This document shows positions 1 through 5,668 of a DNA stretch of 64,000 nt, piece after piece. The DNA lies in assembly GCA_965267425.1 (NCBI GenBank), contig OZ253959.1:124001-188000 (forward strand), read 5' to 3'. Both the position numbers and the translations under genes were made by a program. The notes beneath the pieces are model-generated. The model was not told where the DNA came from, did no database searches, and worked only from the letters and a program-made list of their open reading frames with translations. Each line of letters begins with the position of its first letter. Position 1 is the first letter of the stretch. The stretch comes from G965267425 sp965267425 (GTDB lineage Bacteria > Bacteroidota > Bacteroidia > Flavobacteriales_E > Vicingaceae).

Positions 1-2
1 GC

Positions 3-323
3 ATACCAGAACCGGAATACTGTAGTTGCAATAACTGCTTTTGCCAATCAGTTGGAGTAAGTGTGGAAGAAAAAATGGTCAATAAAACAGAAATCAGGGT
101 TTATCCTAATCCTTCAAAAGATGGTCAATTTACAGTTGAGTGGGGTGATATGAAGGTCTTAGAAATTAGGATTTTTAACAGTTCTGGGCAGACGCTTTTA
201 TCTGAGTTCGTCTCAAATCAAAATCAGCTAAAACAGCTTGAAATAAAGGGAACAAAAGGAGTTTATTTAATGTCTCTGAGAACGAAAGATTCAGTCTTTA
301 ACAGGAAATTACTTATTCAATAA
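3..323 (+). CDS. T9SS type A sorting domain protein, C-terminal fragment
   Basis: The reading frame is open from the left edge, so this is the 3' end of a larger gene. The last ~75 residues form a type A C-terminal sorting domain: the VYPNPSKDGQF box, a hydrophobic strand with IFNSSGQTLL, then KGVYLMSL and a basic end. Such domains direct proteins through the type IX system to the cell surface and are removed on export. Just before the domain is a cysteine cluster, C-x-C-x2-C-x-C. The cargo portion lies outside the window, so its function is unknown. Confidence 0.85.
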   Translation: MPEPEYCSCNNCFCQSVGVSVEEKMVNKTEIRVYPNPSKDGQFTVEWGDMKVLEIRIFNSSGQTLLSEFVSNQNQLKQLEIKGTKGVYLMSLRTKDSVFNRKLLIQ

Positions 324-380
324 TTGATTTTTAAATCATGTTTGGATTTTTGTAGGGTCACGTGAATATAGTTCGCAAAT

Positions 381-1166
381 TCACAGCCCAATACATTGTG
401 TTGTAATACTGCACAAGTAGGAGGCGTATAATATGCCCCAAATTGCATAAATAGTAATTATTCCTAGATACCATGGAATATTAATATCTACATGTGAATG
501 TCCGTTTCGGAAAATATCCCATTGAATTCTTAAAAAGTATTTTCGTTTAAATTTTTTGATGAAGTTTTTCTTCTGGGCCATTTTTTTTAGTACCCATAAA
601 TCAATACCAGTATAAGGGTCAATTAAATCTATAGGCAAATATTCAGTCAAGTTGGTCTGAAGACGATTGTATTGACCAATGGAAGCATAGCTCAGTGAAT
701 TCATACTTTTGATTTTGTCTTTTGCTATTCGCATTGATTCTTTATAACAATACTCAACATTTTTAGGTACAATCAAACTGCTTTCAACTCTATCAAATAA
801 TGTATTGCGTTTCAGAGGACCATAATAATTATTTTCATTTTGAGGGGGAGGGGTTATTGAATCCATAATAAAAAGCCATTCGGATATCCAATAATCGGTC
901 GCCGTACCTATATACATAGAATGGTTCGCAGATTTCATTTTTGTTCGGAAAGTGGAAAATTTGTATAAGTAATACAAGAAAATAGGAATCAGTATGCAAG
1001 GAATCCAACAACGCATTTCTTCATCTAATCTGAACTGAATTCCAAAAGGTGAGGTCGCAGCATTCTCTACCTCTGCAATGAAGAAGAAACATATCCAAAT
1101 AATACTACATATGTAAAGTAGATTTCTCCTTGCTTTTCGAAAATCTTCATCTTCATAGATGCTCAT
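381..1166 (-). CDS. three-TM membrane protein, paralogue of the gene at 4334-5131
   Basis: Unrecognised 261-aa protein. Predicted layout: a short N-terminal tail with a basic RKARRN motif, TM1 at about 16-31, TM2 at about 53-70, a soluble central part of ~160 residues, and a C-terminal TM at about 233-255. It shares with the 4334-5131 protein the blocks NLLYxCxIIWI, SPFGI, PIFLYYxYKF, a D-x-WV-x2-K segment and KRKY near the third TM. It starts 67 nt after the stop of the SIR2-like gene on the same strand, so the two are probably co-transcribed. A 2-TM-plus-soluble layout is common in membrane effectors of defence systems, but no named family is recognised. The gene is AT-rich and in an accessory region. 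Confidence 0.75.
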   Translation of the reverse strand: MSIYEDEDFRKARRNLLYICSIIWICFFFIAEVENAATSPFGIQFRLDEEMRCWIPCILIPIFLYYLYKFSTFRTKMKSANHSMYIGTATDYWISEWLFIMDSITPPPQNENNYYGPLKRNTLFDRVESSLIVPKNVEYCYKESMRIAKDKIKSMNSLSYASIGQYNRLQTNLTEYLPIDLIDPYTGIDLWVLKKMAQKKNFIKKFKRKYFLRIQWDIFRNGHSHVDINIPWYLGIITIYAIWGILYASYLCSITTQCIGL

Positions 1167-1233
1167 TATTACGGATTTATAGGGATTTCAACAACAGAAT
1201 CATGAAAAAGCTGCAAATAAAGCTCTTTTAAGA

Positions 1234-2319
1234 CTAAAGCTCATAGGGAATATAAAATTGGTCCTTTGATGAAATATGGTCAATTTCCACTGGACCCATA
1301 ATTTCTTTAATCTGATGACTAACAATTTTTCCATCAATTCGGATCGGCACCTCTTCCTTTGATTTAATTACCGTATCTGAAAGATTATATTGTTGAATAA
1401 GATAATCACCTTTAGAATATGGGTCTTGAAAATAAATTTTTCTGAGTGAGTCTTTCATAGCCCCAATTATTTGATTGTCAATTTCACGATTGTAAAATGG
1501 AAAAGAATATCCTATAACAACGAGGATGGTTGTATCTTTTGCCATTTCTAAAGAGGATTCGAAAGCTTTTTTAAGATAATTAGCGGCAGTTGGAGTTTTT
1601 TCCCAGGCGAAAGTGAATAAATTGGAATCTAATTTGTATTCTTTTTCCAATTGCTCCATAATTTTAGGAATAGAATCATGTAATAATGATCTTACATGAT
1701 TGCCAACAAAATACCTCCCTGCAATTCCATTTAGTTGAGCTAGTTTAAATGGACCACCATCACCCATTGTGTTAGGCACAAAATCAAGTGATTTAACTCG
1801 ACTACTGGATTTTAACTTTTGATGAGCAATTTGAAATTGATAATCGTAATTCCAAGAGATAAAATTAACATGACTAGGAATTTCACCATCATCGTTTAGC
1901 AATGAAATGAGAAATGATAAATATCGAGTATCAAATTTTTCGTTCATATACTGTTCAAGCGAAAAATAGGCTGCGATTACGAATTTTAAGTCGTGTCTTC
2001 TCTTATCGTCGTTTAAATATAAATACTTGGCGAACGAGTCAATATTGTAGAACTCTTTGCTGTCGTCAATAATTCCATTAAACCTTGACTCTATAGCTTC
2101 AAGCAATTCCAAATGAGCCATTCTATTTTCTTCATTTTTTAGATATGGTGTATTGCTCAATTCTCCAAAAATTTTTTTGAATCTTTCTGATAATGTCAAA
2201 AGAACGTTTCCTTGATCATCTTTTTTGATTCTTTTTCCGTCTTTAAAAACTGGTCTACTCAAAGGGATTGCCTGCGCGCTTGCTCCAGCTCCAAAGATGT
2301 ATGTAATTTTTTCGGGCAT
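1234..2319 (-). CDS. SIR2-like domain protein, possible defence NADase
   Basis: 361 aa with SIR2-like features: a nucleotide-binding GAGAS at residues 10-14, SWNYD at 155-159 (position of the conserved TNYD-type Asn) and the closing GYSF...REID at about 270-281 seen in SIR2_2 domains. SIR2 domains of this kind degrade NAD+ in several anti-phage systems, for example Thoeris ThsA and DSR proteins. Where many relatives have K-L-H-G, this one reads Q-L-N-G (about 195-198), so the usual catalytic His may be absent. No other domain is obvious. The downstream neighbour is a membrane protein. No Shine-Dalgarno site is seen before the ATG, which is normal in this phylum. The fold call is fairly firm; the defence role is inference. 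Confidence 0.7.
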   Translation of the reverse strand: MPEKITYIFGAGASAQAIPLSRPVFKDGKRIKKDDQGNVLLTLSERFKKIFGELSNTPYLKNEENRMAHLELLEAIESRFNGIIDDSKEFYNIDSFAKYLYLNDDKRRHDLKFVIAAYFSLEQYMNEKFDTRYLSFLISLLNDDGEIPSHVNFISWNYDYQFQIAHQKLKSSSRVKSLDFVPNTMGDGGPFKLAQLNGIAGRYFVGNHVRSLLHDSIPKIMEQLEKEYKLDSNLFTFAWEKTPTAANYLKKAFESSLEMAKDTTILVVIGYSFPFYNREIDNQIIGAMKDSLRKIYFQDPYSKGDYLIQQYNLSDTVIKSKEEVPIRIDGKIVSHQIKEIMGPVEIDHISSKDQFYIPYEL

Positions 2320-2523
2320 ATCAATAAATATTAATAACCCGCTACTGATTGCAAGAAATGGATTGGCTTTCTTCTGGAATCTCTAAGGTAGAAATTTTTC
2401 TTTGTTGTGTAGCGGAAGCAATGGAAACAATTTTTGGAAGGATTATTTTCAATGATCCTTGATAGCTCCTGGGTCAAAATCAAAACACATCCGCCATGCG
2501 GCCCATTTACAACGCTCACCAAC

Positions 2524-2555
2524 AAAAAAAGCGAGCTCTTTTTATTTGCTCGCTT
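2524..2555 (-). terminator. Rho-independent terminator, probably the ancestral tRNA-Arg terminator
   Basis: An 8-bp stem AAGCGAGC/GCTCGCTT with an 11-nt loop, followed on the minus strand by seven T. No protein gene ends just upstream. About 30 nt upstream (minus sense) is a copy of the tRNA-Arg 3' end, so the simplest reading is that this hairpin once ended the tRNA transcript before the locus was split. The rest of the non-coding stretch 2320-2523 shows nothing else recognisable. Confidence 0.65.
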
Positions 2556-2583
2556 CTGTAAATGAATCGTGTTTTGATTCTCC

Positions 2584-2597
2584 TGTGACCACGGAAG
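2584..2597 (-). repeat. att-like duplicate of the tRNA-Arg 3' end
   Basis: 14-nt exact direct copy (plus strand TGTGACCACGGAAG) of 5413-5426, which covers the last 12 nt of tRNA-Arg plus 2 flanking nt. This is the geometry left when an integrating element uses a tRNA 3' end as its attachment site. A chance match of this length at a tRNA end within 3 kb is very unlikely. Confidence 0.6.
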
Positions 2598-2659
2598 CTT
2601 TTCATACCTCCTTGGCAAACCCTTGATGGGCCTTTGTTTCCCGATAGCTGAAATGCATT

Positions 2660-2800
2660 GTTCCCAGAATTGTTCCCAAAAAGTGGGTAGTTTTCATCAC
2701 AAATCTGTGAACACCTTTCACAAATCTATGAAAAAGTCATTTGGGATGCCTTGTAAAATATGGAAAGTTGATTTTTGCTATTTTAGTGAAAATTGTTCCC
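2660..2800. repeat. imperfect 141-bp repeat, copy 1
   Basis: Aligns with 4185-4326 over its whole length at roughly 75-80% identity by eye; both copies start and end with GTTCCC. Inside are a tandem GTTCCC-N6-GTTCCC, a short CCCAAAAAGTGGG hairpin, and two CACAAATCTRTGAA units whose starts are 21 nt apart (2698-2711 and 2719-2732). The first unit contains the palindrome CACAAATCTGTG. The minus strand of the second reads TAGATTTG, a match to the Bacteroidota -7 promoter box. The repeat ends directly at the ATG of the next gene. Confidence 0.75.
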
Positions 2801-3307
2801 ATGATGAAAAGGATTTGTCAACTATTCTTTGGTCTCATTACTTTCATCACCGTAGCTGCCTTTTCATCCTTGAACAATTTAGACAAAAGAACAGCAATTC
2901 TTTGTGAGAAAGGATGGAAAGCATTAAGGTTTGAACAATGCAGTTATTGGGAATATAGCATGATGTGTTGCAAAAAACGCGTCGCCGTGCATAAAGGGCT
3001 AATATTTAAGCCAAATTTTGAAATGTTGATTGAACAACCTTCCGGAGATCTATTGAGCGCAAATTGGGAATGGAAGAATGAGGGTTCCGATAGTTTGATT
3101 TTGATGTTTCCCACTAATGATATGTTCGCTTATTTAGATATTGAAACAAATGAACTATCGTTGTGCACTTTGGATGAGCCAAAAATCACCATTCATCGTA
3201 TATACAGAAGGTTGAATGACACCATTTGGGATATAGAATTGACCGCAGAAGAAATGGAAAGAAAATTCTGTACAACGATTACGGATTCTACTGATTTTAA
3301 AGAGTAA
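2801..3307 (+). CDS. small exported protein of unknown function
   Basis: 168 aa from the ATG at 2801; an upstream in-frame ATG at 2741 lies inside the repeat and is less likely. Residues 1-22 (MMKRICQLFFGLITFITVAAF) form a signal peptide or membrane anchor. The remainder is soluble, with a cysteine-rich stretch (CEKGWK, EQCSYWEY, MMCCKK), then a beta-rich region and an acidic end. No family is recognised. It follows repeat copy 1 with no gap and is followed after ~100 nt by another exported protein on the same strand. Confidence 0.6.
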   Translation: MMKRICQLFFGLITFITVAAFSSLNNLDKRTAILCEKGWKALRFEQCSYWEYSMMCCKKRVAVHKGLIFKPNFEMLIEQPSGDLLSANWEWKNEGSDSLILMFPTNDMFAYLDIETNELSLCTLDEPKITIHRIYRRLNDTIWDIELTAEEMERKFCTTITDSTDFKE

Positions 3308-3409
3308 ATTAGGTTGTGGTTTTTGTAGAATAGTATTATCTGATTGCCATCCACTTACAACAATAAGTCACGTGGAATCGTTATATTTATAGAACCAACC
3401 TATCAAATT

Positions 3410-4156
3410 ATGAAACTACCTGCAATTATTTTCATAGCATTTGTCCTATTATATGATCCCAGTATTTCCCAGAATAAATATACCCCAATAGATAGCGGAT
3501 TAGACAATGAATTGTTGCTGAATGTTTATCCCAGTCAAATGATGCGTCAATTTTGGTGGAACGATGAATTTCCATCAGGAATTCATGAAATGGAAGATGT
3601 ATTTGGCTTTGGTGTAGCGTATAAATATAAAATTCCTTCCACGTATAAAACTAATCGAATGCATCATTTACGTTTTGGAATTGATTATCAACGGTTTGTT
3701 CATATGTATGCGAGTAGTGAGGAGTATCTTAGGCCCTTTATCTATACTGATCCACTGAATTATTATAGACAGCTTAACAGAATGTTAGAGTTCCGGGCAG
3801 GATATCAATACACATTTACCAGCCGAAGAGTAAGGCCTTTTGTTGCGATGGATTTATTCTATCATTTTCGGGATGTATCAATCATAGAGCATGAAGGGCC
3901 TCTTTACATTGATAATAGTAAAAGCCACCTTATAGGTATAAACCCTATAGTTGGATTGAAATATCAACCCACAAAGAGATTGTCATTATCTATGGAGCTG
4001 GTGGGATATGGGAGCATAACTTACATGAAGGATGCAGATTTTACAGCGTACGTAGATTTTATTCCCGCTCATAGATCGTCTGACAGATCCATCTACGATG
4101 TAAAAGATGTTAATCGCATACAATTGAGATCCGTTGCCATTGGCTACAGTTTTTAG
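3410..4156 (+). CDS. predicted outer-membrane beta-barrel-like protein
   Basis: 248 aa from the ATG at 3410, chosen because a clean signal peptide begins there (MKLPAIIFIAFVLL to SISQ, cleavage near residue 21). The mature part has alternating strands typical of small outer-membrane barrels: FGVAYKYKI, HLRFGIDYQRF, LEFRAGYQYTF, PFVAMDLFYHF, IGINPIVGLKY, LSLSMELVGYG, ending IQLRSVAIGYSF with a terminal aromatic. No specific family is recognised. It lies inside the candidate island, ahead of repeat copy 2. Confidence 0.65.
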   Translation: MKLPAIIFIAFVLLYDPSISQNKYTPIDSGLDNELLLNVYPSQMMRQFWWNDEFPSGIHEMEDVFGFGVAYKYKIPSTYKTNRMHHLRFGIDYQRFVHMYASSEEYLRPFIYTDPLNYYRQLNRMLEFRAGYQYTFTSRRVRPFVAMDLFYHFRDVSIIEHEGPLYIDNSKSHLIGINPIVGLKYQPTKRLSLSMELVGYGSITYMKDADFTAYVDFIPAHRSSDRSIYDVKDVNRIQLRSVAIGYSF

Positions 4157-4184
4157 TTAATCTTTGTAAGGTCACAAGATTATA

Positions 4185-4326
4185 GTTCCCAGAATTGTTC
4201 CCAAAAAGTGGGCGTTTTCCATCACAAATCTGTGAACACCAGTCACAAATCTATGAAAAACATGTTTGGGACACCCCATTAAATCTAGAAAGATGGTTTT
4301 AAATAATAAGGTGAATTATTGTTCCC
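4185..4326. repeat. imperfect 142-bp repeat, copy 2
   Basis: Second copy of the element at 2660-2800, with the same GTTCCC ends, the same tandem GTTCCC units and the same pair of CACAAATCTRTGAA units 21 nt apart (4223-4236 and 4244-4257). The left half and the paired units are the best conserved; the right third has diverged. It lies between two converging genes, 29 nt after the barrel-like gene and 8 nt before the stop of the membrane protein gene. Confidence 0.75.
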
Positions 4327-4333
4327 AAGAACA

Positions 4334-5131
4334 TTATCTTTCACAATACCACTTAATAAGAGAATACAAAATGTATACTATCCCGCCAAGACCAGTGAAG
4401 ACTGCAAAGAAATAAGGAATGTCAACGTCAGTAACCGACACGCCTATTTTGGCTATTTCGCGATTAATATCATTCCTGTACTTTCTCTTATATGAATTAA
4501 CTATGTTCTTATCTGTTCCTAATTTTAATATAACCCAATAATCGATTGTAGAGTTACTTCTAATTTTGTTAGTGAGGGCGATGTTGTTTGGAACAAATAA
4601 GTCATTATACTTTGGCACTCCAAAGTGTGTTCCAATTGAAACTAGATTTGGAAATTGTAACGTGTGGCATCTATTACTTGCATATTCAATAGATTTCTTA
4701 AAAGATCTATTCCGAGCAGCTCCGGACAATTCATCAAAGTCAAACAACTTATCCTTTGAATTTTCAAGTGGAATTGCAATCAAATATGAATCTTCACTTG
4801 TTGGTTCTGAAATAGCGTTTACTCTTTTAAGCCAAAATTTACCCCATGAAATGGAGGCCGCTTCGTTATAAATAATTTGCTTTTCCAATTTGTAATTGTC
4901 TCTATAGTTATAAAACTTGTAGAAATAGTACAGAAAAATTGGAACGAAAATATATTGAGCGAATTTTTTTCTGTCTGGATTTAATTCTAACCCGATTCCA
5001 AAAGGACTTTTAAGAAACGTATCAATATCATCAACAAAAATCATAGCAATCCAAATAATTACACATAAGTAGAGCAAATTTTTTCTTGCCCTTCGAAACC
5101 CCTCTTCGGTATTTCTTTCAAGTATTGCCAT
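4334..5131 (-). CDS. three-TM membrane protein, paralogue of the gene at 381-1166
   Basis: 265 aa with the same plan as the 381-1166 protein: basic FRRARKN, TM1 at about 18-33, SPFGI, TM2 at about 58-73 (VPIFLYYFYKF), a soluble middle and a final TM at about 240-260. The sequence just upstream of both starts is also alike (a TGTTGAAATCC-type stretch within 40 nt of the ATG), so the copies share their 5' flanks. Unlike its paralogue, this one has no SIR2-like partner beside it. Function unknown; it could be a spare module, an immunity-type protein or a degenerate system. Confidence 0.75.
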   Translation of the reverse strand: MAILERNTEEGFRRARKNLLYLCVIIWIAMIFVDDIDTFLKSPFGIGLELNPDRKKFAQYIFVPIFLYYFYKFYNYRDNYKLEKQIIYNEAASISWGKFWLKRVNAISEPTSEDSYLIAIPLENSKDKLFDFDELSGAARNRSFKKSIEYASNRCHTLQFPNLVSIGTHFGVPKYNDLFVPNNIALTNKIRSNSTIDYWVILKLGTDKNIVNSYKRKYRNDINREIAKIGVSVTDVDIPYFFAVFTGLGGIVYILYSLIKWYCER

Positions 5132-5215
5132 TATTTATTCAAGGGCTATTAGGATTTTCAACAGTGGAGAACCGTTTTAGTTTCTTGAGAATTCGCTTTT
5201 TTACTGAAAAATTCA

Positions 5216-5238
5216 TCGGTAAGTTGATTAATTACCGA
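5216..5238 (-). terminator. weak hairpin downstream of tRNA-Arg
   Basis: Inverted repeat TCGGTAA-N9-TTACCGA followed on the minus strand by TGAATTTTTC. It could end transcription from tRNA-Arg in its present setting, though it lies 176 nt beyond the tRNA and the T-run is short. The rest of the 5132-5414 gap holds no gene that I can support. Confidence 0.25.
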
Positions 5239-5265
5239 CTTGGAAAAGGGATATTTCTCCCCAGG

Positions 5266-5301
5266 CACAGAGTAATTCTGTGAACAATTCTGTGAACAAT
5301 C
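5266..5301. repeat. partial inverted relative of the 141-bp repeat
   Basis: Contains two adjacent copies of AATTCTGTGAAC (5274-5297) and an inverted repeat CACAGA-N5-TCTGTG (5266-5282). The stretch 5279-5300 matches the reverse complement of the start of repeat copy 1 (2657-2678) at 20 of 22 positions. It looks like a third, fragmentary, opposite-facing relative of that element, beside the tRNA. Confidence 0.5.
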
Positions 5302-5412
5302 AATTTTTCCCATTTTTACAAGTCGATTTTGGTTAAATCGTTAAAGCCTTACGGGGCTTAGCTTGCATGTTCAGATGCACAAGAAAAAAGGACCCATTTT
5401 CACAGGTATTTT

Positions 5413-5426
5413 TGTGACCACGGAAG
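5413..5426 (-). repeat. att-like site at the 3' end of tRNA-Arg
   Basis: Partner of the 14-nt copy at 2584-2597. It spans the last 12 nt of the intact tRNA gene plus 2 nt beyond it, so integration here would leave the tRNA functional, as is usual for tRNA-targeting elements. Confidence 0.6.
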
Positions 5427-5488
5427 GATTCGAACCCTCAACCCTCAGAGCCGAAATCTGATATTCTATCCAGTTGAACTACGTGGCC
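5415..5488 (-). tRNA. tRNA-Arg (anticodon UCG)
   Basis: 74-nt cloverleaf on the minus strand. Acceptor GGCCACG pairs with CGTGGTC (one G-U), with discriminator A and no encoded CCA. The D-arm has GTTCAACTGGATAGAAT. The anticodon stem TCAGA/TCTGA holds the loop TTTCGGC with anticodon TCG, reading CGA. The T-arm is GAGGG-TTCGAAT-CCTTC. Its 3' end is duplicated at 2584-2597, consistent with use as an integration site. Confidence 0.95.
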
Positions 5489-5489
5489 C

Positions 5490-5513
5490 TGTCACAAATC
5501 TATTAAAAACAGG
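5490..5513. repeat. repeat-related segment holding the tRNA-Arg promoter
   Basis: Matches 4242-4265 of repeat copy 2 at about 20 of 24 positions, in the same orientation. On the minus strand it contains TAGATTTG (5495-5502), a perfect TAnnTTTG -7 element ending 6 nt before the tRNA 5' end, so it very likely forms the tRNA promoter. No good -33 TTG was found at the right distance. Confidence 0.5.
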
Positions 5514-5668
5514 GCGCAAATGTAAGGCTCCAATCACAATATTCACCCAATTTTCAGCGGATTTTTACCAATTTCTTAGCAAGAATCCCATCCTAAACGG
5601 ATTTATATCTGATACAACACAATTTTTTTCCAATATTTGGGTTTAAATTCGGCATAAGAACACGATTG

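Larger units (their letters stand above)
2598..5412. mobile_element. candidate small integrated island beside tRNA-Arg
   Basis: Segment of about 2.8 kb between the two 14-nt tRNA-end repeats. It contains two exported-protein genes (2801-3307 and 3410-4156), the membrane protein gene 4334-5131, and two imperfect 141/142-bp repeats. No integrase, transposase or phage gene is visible, so it would be a remnant or a passively mobilised unit. The neighbouring block 381-2319 carries a paralogue of its membrane protein, which hints at repeated traffic at this locus. The boundaries are inferred from the repeats only. Confidence 0.45.

Noticed and set aside
2516..2605. 29-codon minus-strand frame with AAGGAGG before its ATG
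   Set aside because: The Shine-Dalgarno-like run is only 1 nt from the ATG, and the frame covers the tRNA-end copy and terminator, so it is probably chance.
2331..2618. 95-codon minus-strand frame between the SIR2-like gene and the first repeat
   Set aside because: It runs through the terminator hairpin and the tRNA-end copy, has no recognisable domain and an erratic composition.
2660..4326. CRISPR array or integron attC sites
   Set aside because: There are only two long, diverged copies 1.5 kb apart, with no spacers, no cas genes, no integron integrase and no attC core motifs.
4566..4871. 101-codon plus-strand frame opposite the second membrane protein
   Set aside because: The minus-strand frame has a paralogue in the window and a sensible topology; the plus frame has neither.
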